In this document: piece after piece, positions 26,491 through 35,888 of the stretch | Layout of the letters: the number at the start of each line of letters is the position of its first letter | Numbering within the stretch: position 1 is the first letter of the stretch | DNA from: Chiayiivirga flava | GTDB lineage: Bacteria; Pseudomonadota; Gammaproteobacteria; Xanthomonadales; Xanthomonadaceae | Direction of reading: 5' to 3' | Assembly (NCBI RefSeq): GCF_014202825.1 | Contig: NZ_JACHHP010000002.1 | Location: 558,001-622,000 of the forward strand | DNA length: 64,000 bases | Translations under genes and position numbers: made by a program | The notes under the pieces: generated by a model | Databases searched by the model: none | Told to the model about the DNA's origin: nothing | The model's input: only the letters and a program-made list of their open reading frames with translations

Positions 26491-29055
26491 TCATTCGAAC
26501 CCGTCCTCGAACTGCACGTTGTCGATCTGGCCGCGGATCTCGCCGCCGGACGATCCGGGCGCGGTCGAGTGCACGTTGAAGTACCACAGGCCGGACTTGA
26601 GTTCGGCGCGCTGCGCGGGCGTGATGGCGATCGGCCCCACCGTGAAGCTGTCGCTGCCGCTGCCGGACGTCGGCAGGTCGATGATCGGCGCGGCCGCGAC
26701 GCGCCGTGGCGCCGGCCCGTGGATATGCACCGCCGTGTTGTTGCCGACGAGGCCCGAATAGTCGAGAAACACCACGATCGCATCCTGCGCGCCGTTGAGC
26801 GTGACGGTGCCGTGGCCGCGCGCGGCAGACGGGTTCGGCGGCGTTTCCTGGCCGCCGGTCAGGAAGGCTTCGATCACCTGCTGGTTCGAACTCTGCTCGA
26901 AGCCTGCGTGCACGATCGGCGCCGCGCCGGACAACAGGATCGGCGAGACGAAGACGTCGCCGCTGAAGTCCGCCACGTCGAGCCTGTCGCCGGGCACGGT
27001 GGCCGGTGCGCCGCCGTCGAGGATCTGGCCGGTGGCATCCAGGCCCTGCGTGGACACGGTGTCGGCGCCGCCACCCAGGGAGAGCTGCAGCCAGTGCGCG
27101 TTGGCGATGTCGACGACGAACGGGGACGGCGCCGACCGTGTCACCGCCACACGCGCGCCGGCCTGCGCGATCACGTAATCTTCCGCCGCGGCGTCGCCGT
27201 CGATCGCCACGACATCGCCGGGCGTCGCGCTGCCGCCGCCGCCGTCGAGCGTGACGAGGATCGCCGCCGCGGCCGCAGGGGCCAAGGTCAGCGTGTCGCT
27301 GCCGCCCCGGCCGTTGACCACGAGGCGGTCCGTGGTCGGTTCGGTGGCCTGCACGTCCAGCAGCAGCGCGCCGCGCGCAACGCGTACCGCATCCGTCGTC
27401 GCGGACACCGACAGTGCGTCGGCAGCGGTGCCGCCGTCGAGGCTGACGGCGTCGGCCTGGCCATCGCCGAGCGTCCCGCCGAGCGTGCCGGCGGTGAACA
27501 CGCGCAGACGGCGCGCGTCGGTGGAAGCGAGATCGCCGATCGCGACGCTGTCGGCGCCGCCGAGCAGACGGATCTCGACCTGTTCGATCGCATCCATGTC
27601 CGTCACGATCGCGCCGATGTCGCGCGTCAACACCAGTCGCTGTCCGTTCGCCTGCAGCGCGATGGTTTCGTTCGCGTTGCTGGCGTTGAACTGCAGGGTG
27701 TCGCTGTCCGCCTGGCCTTCGAGCACGTCGCTGCCGTCGCCGGGGTCCCAGACGAACACGTCGTCGCCATCGCCGCCGAACGCGATGTCGGCGCCCTGGT
27801 TGCCGTCGAGCCGGTCGCTGCCGTTGCCGCCGAGCAGCACGTCGGCTCCGTTGCCGCCCAGCAGCGTGTCGGCGCCGTCGCCGCCGTCGAACGTCAGGGC
27901 GAACAGCGCGGCGACGTTGCCGCTGGCGTCGAGCGTGTCGTCGCCGCCCAGGCCCTCGATACGCACGCTCTCCGACGCCAGTGCGTGGATCAGCGCGAGT
28001 CCCTCGGCCGAGACGAAGGGCGTCGCGGCGTTCACTCGCAGGGCGTCGGCGCCGCCGCTACCGCGCGCGATCACCGTGTCGACGCCGGCACCGCCGGCGA
28101 CCGACAGCGCCGCCACCCGTCCGGCCAGGCCGGCGCCGATCACGAGGGTGTCGTTTCCGTCGCCGCCGTCGAGGCCAAGGGTGTCGAACGCGGGCTCCAT
28201 CGATGTGATCGTGACTCCGGTGAGCCCGGCAGCGACGACGACCGTGCCGGTGCCCGCATCGGCCGCGATGCTCTCCGCGCCGGCACCGCCGACGATCGAC
28301 ACGTGATCGGTCTGCGCGTCGCCGACGTCGCCGCCCGGCGCCGACGCCAGGCGGAGCGCGATCCGGGTCACGTCGGTGCTCGCGAGTGGATTGACCACGA
28401 CGGTGTCGGCGCCGCCCAGCGCGTCGTACTCCACGCCTTCGAGGCCGTCGGCATCGATGCTCACCGCGCCGATGTTGCGGAAGAAGCGCAGGCGCTGGCC
28501 GTTGGCCGCGATGTCGATGACCTCGCCCGCCGCGGAGCCCGCGAACAGCAGCACGTCGTCGCCGCCCTGGCCTTCGACCACGTCGCTGCCATCGCCCGGC
28601 TGCCAGGCGGCGGTGTCGTCGCCGTCGCCGAGGAACAGCACGTCGCTGCCCTGGTTGCCGTCGACGGTGTCGTCGTCCGTCCCGCCCAGGAGCACGTCCG
28701 CGCCCGGCGAGCCGGCGATGGTGTCGTTGCCCGCGCCGCCGTCGACGGATCGCGTCGCGAGCGCGGTGAAGCTCGTCGCCACCACGCCGGTGATGTCGAT
28801 GGCGTTCGCGCCCGGTCCGCCGCTGACGGCGAGTTCGGTGACCAGCGCGCAGGCGACGGCGCCGGTGTCCGGATCGGCGCCGTTGACCTGCACGTTGCCG
28901 CCGACCGCGGTGCATCCGACGGTGATCGCGTCGGCGCCATCGCTGACGACGGCGAGCTCGCCTGCGCCGAAGGCCGAGGTGACCGCGGCATGCGCCGGCG
29001 GGCTGCAGAGCAGTGCCACGACGAGCCAAGCGGACGGGCGGAACATCCTGGACAT
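26491..29055 (-). CDS. Large exported RTX-like repeat protein with C-terminal CHRD domain and F-x-D-G-F-E tail
   Basis: About 854 aa, start ATG 29055 behind GGAGACG. After signal peptide SAWLVVALLCSPPAHA come many glycine/aspartate nonapeptide-like repeats (GGAGNDTIAGSPGADVLLGG, GGNGADVLLGGNGSDRL) typical of calcium-binding beta-rolls. They are arranged in two similar halves, each with a GNQG-DxxF/A-GDGDD-WxPGDGSDVxEGQ block (around residues 125-170 and 410-460). The last ~130 residues form a CHRD domain (FLTGGQETPPNP, then AVHIHGPA and GEIRGQI). The protein ends NVQFEDGFE. It is probably an extracellular or surface protein. No type I secretion genes are adjacent. Confidence 0.82.
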   Translation of the reverse strand: MSRMFRPSAWLVVALLCSPPAHAAVTSAFGAGELAVVSDGADAITVGCTAVGGNVQVNGADPDTGAVACALVTELAVSGGPGANAIDITGVVATSFTALATRSVDGGAGNDTIAGSPGADVLLGGTDDDTVDGNQGSDVLFLGDGDDTAAWQPGDGSDVVEGQGGDDVLLFAGSAAGEVIDIAANGQRLRFFRNIGAVSIDADGLEGVEYDALGGADTVVVNPLASTDVTRIALRLASAPGGDVGDAQTDHVSIVGGAGAESIAADAGTGTVVVAAGLTGVTITSMEPAFDTLGLDGGDGNDTLVIGAGLAGRVAALSVAGGAGVDTVIARGSGGADALRVNAATPFVSAEGLALIHALASESVRIEGLGGDDTLDASGNVAALFALTFDGGDGADTLLGGNGADVLLGGNGSDRLDGNQGADIAFGGDGDDVFVWDPGDGSDVLEGQADSDTLQFNASNANETIALQANGQRLVLTRDIGAIVTDMDAIEQVEIRLLGGADSVAIGDLASTDARRLRVFTAGTLGGTLGDGQADAVSLDGGTAADALSVSATTDAVRVARGALLLDVQATEPTTDRLVVNGRGGSDTLTLAPAAAAAILVTLDGGGGSATPGDVVAIDGDAAAEDYVIAQAGARVAVTRSAPSPFVVDIANAHWLQLSLGGGADTVSTQGLDATGQILDGGAPATVPGDRLDVADFSGDVFVSPILLSGAAPIVHAGFEQSSNQQVIEAFLTGGQETPPNPSAARGHGTVTLNGAQDAIVVFLDYSGLVGNNTAVHIHGPAPRRVAAAPIIDLPTSGSGSDSFTVGPIAITPAQRAELKSGLWYFNVHSTAPGSSGGEIRGQIDNVQFEDGFE

Positions 29056-29199
29056 GATCGCGTCTCCGGCATGCACGGACGTGCGTGCATGGTACGCCGA
29101 CGCGGGCGGGGCTGCGGTTTCGATGCGTTGCGCCCGCCGCGACGACGGCCATTCACGTGCAGCGTGCGGGTGGCCGCATCCGACCCCGGCACCGTCGCG

Positions 29200-32100
29200 T
29201 CACTCCTCCAGCCCGTCGGAGAACACGCGTCGCGCGCGGAGCTCGAAGCCGGGCGCGATGGCGTTGCGCTGCAGTCCGTCCACCGCGACGCCGCCTTCGA
29301 GATCGACGAGGCGCGCCTGCGTCTGGACGATGCCGAGCCGCAGCCGCGTGTTCGCGATCCGCGGCGGGCCCAGCACGCACAGCCAGTGGAGCGCGCTGCC
29401 GGGCAGCACGGCGGCGTCCGCGGCAGCCGGCGGCACGTCCAGGGTCCAGCGCATGCCCGTCGCGACCTCGTTGATCTCGGCCAGCGCGTCGCGGCCCAGT
29501 TCCGTGTCGTCGTCCGGTTCGGGAACACCGTCGCCGTCGTCGCGGCGCAACACCAGTGCACCGATCAGTGCCGGCGTGCTGAAGTCCGGCACGTCCACGC
29601 GCAGGCTCGACACGCCCATCGGGCCCTCGCCGGGATGGCCGAGATGGTCGAGCGCAAGCGCATACGGGCACGATTCGGTGCCCTCGCCGATCAGCCGCTG
29701 CGTGGGCTCGTCGCGCAGCCGCAACAGGAACTGGAAGGGCCGGTGCGCGGCGAACAGGCCGAGGCGGCCGTCGGGGAAACTCGTCGCGCCCACGTCGTCG
29801 ACGCCGTCGCCGTCGAGGTCGGCCAGGGCCACGCGCGAATAACGCCCTTCGAGCGTGCCGCGGTCGAGGCAGCGCGCCGCGGCAAACTGCAGCGGACCGA
29901 TCTGCTCGGCGAACGCGACACCGCACTGCGCGCGCTGTTCCGCACTGCTGGCGACCGCTTCGGACGGCGCGAACAGATCCAGGTCCCCGTCGTGATCGAT
30001 GTCGGAAAACGCCGCGCCGCCTGGGCCCACGACGCCTCCGAGCAGCACGCGCGGCGCCTCGAACAGGGCATCGGGTTGCGCTTGCGGGCCGAGATTGCGG
30101 AACAGCAGCACCGCGCCACGCGCCGGGTCCTCCGGCGTGCTGCCGGCCGAGGTCACCAGGTCGGGACGGCCATCGCGATCCAGGTCCACCACGAGCAGTT
30201 CGCGCGCGCCGTCGACGCGGCCGATGCGACGCAGCGGCTCCAGCGCACCGCCGCCGGCGGGGTCGAAGCGGTACCAGCCGAGCAGGTCGCCCATCGTGTC
30301 GCCCTCGTCGTCGGCACGCGCCGCGACCACCAGATCGCCGAACAGATCGCCGTCGAGGTCGGCGATCGCCACCGCGTTGGGCCGGTTCGGAAGGCCCAGT
30401 TGCGGCGTGGACACGAGGAATTCGTCGAGGCAGTCGATGCGGAACACCAGCGCGACGCGGTCGTTGTCTTCCGCCGCATACGCGATCTCCGGCACGCCGT
30501 CGCCGGTCATGTCGCCGACCGCGACGCCGCGCAGGTCGTCGGCCTCGGTGCAGCCCAGCGGCAACACGTCCACGCCGTCGCGCCGCATCCGGCCGACGAA
30601 CATGCGGTTCTGGCCCGCCGCCGGCGCCGCCGCGGATTCGCCGTTGCCGAGCAGGAAATCGGCATCGCCGTCGAGGTCGAGATCGGCGATGGCCAGGCGC
30701 CGCGCCGCGCCGACATCGTCGAGCACGAGCGTCGGCGGAGTCAGGACGAACAGATCCTCCAGCGGCGGCGGCGCGCGGAAGAAGCCTCCCATGCGATGCA
30801 ATCGTCCGGCGGTGAAGTCGGTGAACAGCAGCGTGTCGGGCGCGAAGCGCTGGCGGCCCGGCACGCGCGCGATCTCCACCGTGCCGACAAACGGCGCGCC
30901 GTCGTCCGCCACGTCCACGGCGGTGCGCGGCACGAAGTCGTCGACGAAGCTGCGGCCGTGCAGGCGCGTGTTGCGCAGCAGATGCAGGCTGCCGTCGTCG
31001 CGCGCACGGACGATGTCGCGATCGCCGTCCAGATCCACGTCGAACGCCAGCAGCACGCGCCCGGCATCGCCGTCGACCGGCAGCGCGACCGCGCCGCCGG
31101 CCGGCGGCAGCGCGGAGTTCTCCACGCGCAGCAGCGCGTCCGAACGCGCCAGCAGCAGATCGGCATCGCCGTTGCGGTCGAGATCCTCGAACGCGACCGC
31201 GCGATGGCGCGCGTCGTTACTGCTGTCCAGCACCACCGCGTCGCCGAACGCACCGCCGCCGACGGAGTGCAGGACGCGCACTTCCGACAGCAGCGGCACG
31301 GCGTCGTCGAACACCGTGGTGGCGAACACCAGCGCCGGGCCCGTCGTGTCGAGCGGCGCCGCCGCGAACAGATCGAACCGCGGCCGCAATCCCGCGCCGG
31401 CATTGCGCTCGAACACCGGCATCGGCCCCTCCAGGCCTTCGTTTGCCGTGCCGGCGAAGCGGAACACGCTGGCGACCGACAATCCCTCCTGGAAGCCGCC
31501 GGCGCTGGGGCCGGCGTAGGCCACGTCGAGCAGGCCGTCGTCGTCGAGGTCGGCGAGCACCGCCGCCTCCACCGCGTCCACCGTGTTGCCGACCGGCAGC
31601 GGATCGGGCTCGCGGAACTCGATCGGCCGTGTGCCATTGTTCGGCAGCACGTACAGGTAGGGATCGGCCGCGTTCACGACGAGCAGATCGGGATACTGAT
31701 CCGCATCGAGCCGCCCCGCGGCGACCGCCACGATACCGTCGAAGCCGGCCCCGGCCCGCCCGCGTTCGCTGAAGTCCGGCGCTCCCCCGGGCGTGAAGCC
31801 GTTGCGCCGGATCCAGTAGAGCCGCCGGTTCTCCGCGCCCACGACCAGATCGAGCTGGTGGTCGGCATCGAGGTCCGCCAGCGTCAGCGTGACGGCATCG
31901 GACAATGCGCCCTTCGCCCCCTTGGCCGACGGCGGCTCCTCGCTGATCGTGTGCAGTACCTCGAACGCGGCGAAGCCGCTGCGATCGTTGCGCAGCCATC
32001 CGATCTCCCCGCTGCCGCCACCGCGCGCGGCCAGGATGTCCTCGTCGCCGTCCGCGTCCAGGTCCACGGCCTGCGCCAGCGTGATGCCCGTCACCGCCGC

Positions 32101-32202
32101 CAGCGCCTCCTCCGGCGCGAACGGCAGCGCTTCGGCATGGATCCGGCCGGCCAAGGCCAGTCCGAACAGCAGCAAGGTCCCGTGCAGCGAACGCGTCGAC
32201 AT
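29200..32202 (-). CDS. Exported FG-GAP/VCBS repeat protein with F-x-D-G-L-E tail
   Basis: About 1000 aa. ATG 32202 is preferred because GGGAG lies 7 nt upstream; ATG 32208 is too close. The signal peptide ends AGRIHA. The body is built from FG-GAP-type repeats carrying calcium-binding D-x-D-x-D-G loops (VDLDADGDEDIL, ADLDDDGLLDVAYAG, IDHDGDLDLFAPS and others), which would fold into one or more beta-propellers. The C-terminus reads RRVFSDGLEE, related to the preceding protein's tail. Integrin-alpha-like surface or secreted protein; ligand unknown. Confidence 0.85.
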   Translation of the reverse strand: MSTRSLHGTLLLFGLALAGRIHAEALPFAPEEALAAVTGITLAQAVDLDADGDEDILAARGGGSGEIGWLRNDRSGFAAFEVLHTISEEPPSAKGAKGALSDAVTLTLADLDADHQLDLVVGAENRRLYWIRRNGFTPGGAPDFSERGRAGAGFDGIVAVAAGRLDADQYPDLLVVNAADPYLYVLPNNGTRPIEFREPDPLPVGNTVDAVEAAVLADLDDDGLLDVAYAGPSAGGFQEGLSVASVFRFAGTANEGLEGPMPVFERNAGAGLRPRFDLFAAAPLDTTGPALVFATTVFDDAVPLLSEVRVLHSVGGGAFGDAVVLDSSNDARHRAVAFEDLDRNGDADLLLARSDALLRVENSALPPAGGAVALPVDGDAGRVLLAFDVDLDGDRDIVRARDDGSLHLLRNTRLHGRSFVDDFVPRTAVDVADDGAPFVGTVEIARVPGRQRFAPDTLLFTDFTAGRLHRMGGFFRAPPPLEDLFVLTPPTLVLDDVGAARRLAIADLDLDGDADFLLGNGESAAAPAAGQNRMFVGRMRRDGVDVLPLGCTEADDLRGVAVGDMTGDGVPEIAYAAEDNDRVALVFRIDCLDEFLVSTPQLGLPNRPNAVAIADLDGDLFGDLVVAARADDEGDTMGDLLGWYRFDPAGGGALEPLRRIGRVDGARELLVVDLDRDGRPDLVTSAGSTPEDPARGAVLLFRNLGPQAQPDALFEAPRVLLGGVVGPGGAAFSDIDHDGDLDLFAPSEAVASSAEQRAQCGVAFAEQIGPLQFAAARCLDRGTLEGRYSRVALADLDGDGVDDVGATSFPDGRLGLFAAHRPFQFLLRLRDEPTQRLIGEGTESCPYALALDHLGHPGEGPMGVSSLRVDVPDFSTPALIGALVLRRDDGDGVPEPDDDTELGRDALAEINEVATGMRWTLDVPPAAADAAVLPGSALHWLCVLGPPRIANTRLRLGIVQTQARLVDLEGGVAVDGLQRNAIAPGFELRARRVFSDGLEE

Positions 32203-32330
32203 GGTCATGCTCCCGATACCGCGAGGGCGGCGTCATCGGGGGCACGGAAAACGGGGCGGCTTCCTGCCAGCGTGGAGCAGGATCCGCGACGGTCGCCGCC
32301 GCGGCGCGGGCCGCGCTGCCGACTCGCGGC

Positions 32331-33503
32331 TTATCCGGTCGCGATCGGCAGAATGTCGCGGAAGATCGTCCGGCGGACATCGCGCAACGGCAGTCCGGGA
32401 TAGGTGTCTGCATTGCACAGGCAGGCGTAGCTAAGGCCGGACGGGACGTGCCGCGCGGCAAAGGCGGCGAATCCGTTGATGCCGCCGTGGTGCTGCACAA
32501 TCAGCGACTGGTCGCGCGTGGCGCGGTCGAGCATGAGTCCGAGGCCGTACTGCGTGTCGCCCATCGCGCGGTCGGCCTCGGAAAAGCGCCGCGTGCTCGC
32601 GGGCTCGCCGTTGCGCAGGCGCCCGGGTTCCACCATCCGGCGCGCGAACTCGGCGGGCAATCCGCCTTCGCCGAACACCGCCTCGAGCCAGCGGCACAGA
32701 TCGTCGGCCGTCGAGCGCAGCGCGCCGGCCGCGCCGGCCAGGCGCACGTCGAAGTAGTCGGCGTTGTCGAACGGCGCGGTCGCCACGCCGGTGGGCGTGT
32801 AGCCGGACACGCGTCCGGGCACGATCTGCATGGGTGCGTCGAACGCGGTGTGCCCGAGTTGCAGCGGCGCGAAGAGCGTCTCGGCCGCAAGCGCCGCCAG
32901 CGGCTTGCCCGCCACCTGTTCGATGACGGCGCCCGCCAGCAGGTAGTTGGCGTTGCTGTACAGCCAGGCCGTTCCCGGATCGAAGTCGAAGAACGGCTGC
33001 TGCTGCGCGATGCGTCGCGCCTGCTCGACGTGCGACGCGCCGAGGCCGGACAGATCGTACTCGCCGTCGTGCACGCCCGCGGTGTGCTGCAGCAGTTCGA
33101 GCAGGCTGAACGGTGCGTGGCGCTTGAGGAACGGCAGGTGGTCCGACGCGGCATCGGACAGCGCGAGCCGGCCCTGCGCCGCGAGTTGCAGCAGCAGGAC
33201 CGCCGTCACCTGCTTGGAGATCGATCCGACCCGGAACACGCTGCCGGCATCGACCGCGGTTCCGGTTTCCAGATTGGCCGTTCCGGCCCAGCGCCCGTAC
33301 ACCGCGCGGCCACCCTCCCACACCACGAGGGCGACGCCCGGCACCCGTTGCGACTGCACGGCCTCGTCCACGAGGCGATCGAGCAGCGCGCCGCGCTCTC
33401 CCCACGGCGCCGGCGGCGCGGCGGCTGCGATCGCAGGGCGCGCGAACGCGGTGGAGGCCAATGCGGCCGAGGTCGACACCAGCAACGAACGACGGGACAA
33501 CAT
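32331..33503 (-). CDS. Beta-lactamase-fold serine hydrolase, exported
   Basis: A 390-aa protein starting at ATG 33503 with a Tat-like leader (MLSRRSLLVSTSAALASTAFA). Active-site motifs of class C/esterase-type serine hydrolases are present: S94-I-S-K97, Y182-S-N184 and a HHGGING element in place of KTG. Members act as D-aminopeptidases, esterases or penicillin-binding-like enzymes; lactamase activity itself is not implied. It is monocistronic, with 142 bp to the AraC-type gene. Confidence 0.85.
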   Translation of the reverse strand: MLSRRSLLVSTSAALASTAFARPAIAAAAPPAPWGERGALLDRLVDEAVQSQRVPGVALVVWEGGRAVYGRWAGTANLETGTAVDAGSVFRVGSISKQVTAVLLLQLAAQGRLALSDAASDHLPFLKRHAPFSLLELLQHTAGVHDGEYDLSGLGASHVEQARRIAQQQPFFDFDPGTAWLYSNANYLLAGAVIEQVAGKPLAALAAETLFAPLQLGHTAFDAPMQIVPGRVSGYTPTGVATAPFDNADYFDVRLAGAAGALRSTADDLCRWLEAVFGEGGLPAEFARRMVEPGRLRNGEPASTRRFSEADRAMGDTQYGLGLMLDRATRDQSLIVQHHGGINGFAAFAARHVPSGLSYACLCNADTYPGLPLRDVRRTIFRDILPIATG

Positions 33504-33645
33504 GCGGCATCGACTCCATGGCTGAATGCCATGCACCGTAGGCGCCGGCCGCGTTCGCAACAATAGGTCGGAAGTCAGCCGGCACGCCGATGCCGTGCCT
33601 GGCGTCAGCCTGTCGCCGATCAGCCTGTCGCCGAAGGGTGCGGCA

Positions 33646-34776
33646 TCACCGCATCAGCTCTGCCGTCGCGACGGCGTCCGACCCCGGCTGCCGTCGCGCG
33701 GCGCGGAACTCGCCCGGCGTGCAGCCGTTCGCCGCCTTGAACGCGCGCTGGAATGCGCCGAGCGAACCGAACCCGCTTTCCATGCCCACCACCAGCGTGG
33801 ACCACGGGTCGCGGGCGGGATCGAGCAGCAGTGTGCGGGCGTGGTCCAGGCGGTAGGCGTTGACGTACTGGCTGACGTTGCGGCAACCCAGCGGGCCGCG
33901 GATGGCGCGGCTGATGCGGTACTCGCCCACCTGCAGCGCATGCGCGAGGTGGCTCAGCGTGAGTTCGGCGTGCAGGTAGGGGCGTTGGCTGCGCATGTGC
34001 TGCTCGAGCAGCGCGGCGAGCGCGATGTCTTCGGCCCGGCTCGCGGTGTCGAGCGGCGATGCCGCGGCGGGCGCGAGCGGCGCGGCGTCCGGCGCGGTGG
34101 CGTCCGGGGCCGGCGCAAGCGGATGCCGCAGCCGCCACGTCACCAGCCCTTGCGTCACCAGCAGGATGGTGGCCGCCGCGGCCGCCGCGCAGACCGCGTG
34201 CACGTTGCCCGTGCCGGCGGCGTCGAGCAGCACCGGCGCCACCAGGCACAACGCCACGCAGCCGCCGTACGTGGTCAGGAACGCGACACGCATCGCGCGC
34301 TCCGTGCCCCGATGGCGGTGCCAGCCACGCAGCCCTTCCCGGAACGCCAGCACCAGCGCGACCGAACTGAGCAGACCGAGCGACTCGGCCGCCGTCACCG
34401 CCACCACGGGCGGCAGGGCGGCGCGCTGCTGCACCACGACGATCAGCGCCGCCACCGTGCCCGCGTAGGCCAGATGCCGCGCGGCGAACGGCGGTCCCTG
34501 GCGGAACAGCGCGCGCGACACCAGCCAGAAGCCGTTGCAGGTCGCGCAGGCGCCCGCACCCAGCAGCGCGTACCACAGGCCCGCATCGGGGCCCACCAGT
34601 CCGCGCGCCATCATCATCGCGATCGAACCGCAGAACACCGCCCACACGATCGCCAGCGCCGATCGCGGGCGAGCCGACAGCGCCAGCAGCAGCCAGAGCA
34701 CGGACAGGCACAGCGCGGTGGCCTGCAGGGCGGGAATCCAGTCGACCACGGCCGACGCTCCGGTGACGTGGAACAT
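33646..34776 (-). CDS. AraC-family regulator with N-terminal membrane domain
   Basis: A 376-aa protein. Residues ~1-215 contain about six or seven hydrophobic helices. A Pro/Ala linker (APDATAPDAAPLAP) leads to a C-terminal AraC/XylS double HTH (HLAHALQVGEYRISRAIRG, then GMESGFGSLGAFQRAFKAAN with G-x-T-P-x-E-F-R). Such membrane-anchored AraC proteins sense envelope or external signals. It is divergent from the DUF2306 membrane protein (132 bp between starts), which is its most likely target. Confidence 0.85.
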   Translation of the reverse strand: MFHVTGASAVVDWIPALQATALCLSVLWLLLALSARPRSALAIVWAVFCGSIAMMMARGLVGPDAGLWYALLGAGACATCNGFWLVSRALFRQGPPFAARHLAYAGTVAALIVVVQQRAALPPVVAVTAAESLGLLSSVALVLAFREGLRGWHRHRGTERAMRVAFLTTYGGCVALCLVAPVLLDAAGTGNVHAVCAAAAAATILLVTQGLVTWRLRHPLAPAPDATAPDAAPLAPAAASPLDTASRAEDIALAALLEQHMRSQRPYLHAELTLSHLAHALQVGEYRISRAIRGPLGCRNVSQYVNAYRLDHARTLLLDPARDPWSTLVVGMESGFGSLGAFQRAFKAANGCTPGEFRAARRQPGSDAVATAELMR

Positions 34777-34908
34777 CGGGCCATGGTGGGCGCTTCGACG
34801 CAGGGGCGCCTCGTCCGGAAGTCACGGGCGCTGTCCGGATTCGGAAATCGGCAGGACATGCCACGCGCCGGCGCAGCACCGTGGGTGTCCCTGTCCGGAG
34901 ACCCTGCC

Positions 34909-35706
34909 ATGCACGTCGATCCTCCCGTTGTGTCCCGCCTGTTGCCGTGGGCCGCCCGCGCCTGGTTCGTCGCGGCCGCGGCCGGCCAGTGGCTGTTCGC
35001 GGCGTACATCGTGTGGGTGCTGGCGTGGCCGCTGCTGCTGGGCGACGGCGCCGCGGTGAATCGCACCTCGCTCATCACCGGGCATGTCGCGGGCGACACG
35101 CTGGGCAATGCGTCGCTGCTCGGCCACGTGGCAGCCGCGGCGGTGCTGAACCTGCTGGGCGTGCTGCAACTGGTGCCGGCGCTGCGCCGCAGCCATCCGC
35201 GCTGGCACCGGCTTGCGGGCCGGGTGTTCATGACACTGTCGCTGGTGGCCGTGGCGAGCGGGCTCTACATGACCTGGCTGCGCGGCTCGCGGCTCGGAGA
35301 CGTGTCGGCCATCGCGATCAGCTTCAACGGCGCGCTGATCGGGCTGGCCGTGACCCTGGCCTGGCGACGGGCGCGACAGCGCCGCTTCGCCGAACACCGG
35401 CGCTGGGCCATTCGCGCGTTCCTGCTGGTCAGCGGCGTCTGGACGCTGCGGCTCGGGCTGATGGCCTGGGTGCTGCTGAACCAGGGACCGCGCGGCAACA
35501 CGCCGCGCCTCGACGGGCCGTTCGACCTGTTCTGGGTCTTCGGTTGCTACCTAGTTCCGCTGGTGGTGGCCGAACTGTATTTTCGCGCCGAACGCGCCAC
35601 GCCCGTGGCCCAGCGTGCGGTGGCGCTGCTGCTGGGGCTCTGCGCCGTGCTGACGGCGCTCGGCACGGCGGCGGCATTCGCCTTCATGTGGCTGCCGCAT
35701 TTCTGA
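34909..35706 (+). CDS. DUF2306-family multipass membrane protein
   Basis: A 265-aa protein starting at ATG 34909 behind CCGGAG. Seven hydrophobic helices are visible. Conserved His-containing turns HPRWHRLAGRVF and AEHRRWAIRAF, with G-H between helices (LLGHVAAAAVLN), are typical of DUF2306 proteins, thought to resemble cytochrome-b-like heme-binding membrane proteins. Function unknown; regulation by the adjacent AraC-type gene is inferred from the divergent layout. Confidence 0.75.
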   Translation: MHVDPPVVSRLLPWAARAWFVAAAAGQWLFAAYIVWVLAWPLLLGDGAAVNRTSLITGHVAGDTLGNASLLGHVAAAAVLNLLGVLQLVPALRRSHPRWHRLAGRVFMTLSLVAVASGLYMTWLRGSRLGDVSAIAISFNGALIGLAVTLAWRRARQRRFAEHRRWAIRAFLLVSGVWTLRLGLMAWVLLNQGPRGNTPRLDGPFDLFWVFGCYLVPLVVAELYFRAERATPVAQRAVALLLGLCAVLTALGTAAAFAFMWLPHF

Positions 35707-35888
35707 GCACGGCGCGCGCTGGTGCTCGGGCTCCCGCGTCCTCGCCCGGCATGGTCGCGGACGCGTGCGCAGGCCGTTGTCGCAGTCGATGCGTCGACCG
35801 CGACAACGGGAACCTGGTCCCGGGCGTTTCCGCCGGCCGAGCCGGCGGTCCGCCCGCGGCTCCACTGCTATTCTCGCGAACAGTGTCC

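Noticed and set aside
26491..29055. Type I secretion (RTX toxin) locus
   Set aside because: The protein has an ordinary N-terminal signal peptide and there are no ABC exporter or membrane-fusion genes nearby; a toxin role is not supported.
26569..32403. A 1944-codon + strand frame opposite the RTX and FG-GAP genes
   Set aside because: It is antisense to two genes with clear signal peptides and repeat domains; the translated sequence is low-complexity Arg/Gln/Val/His.
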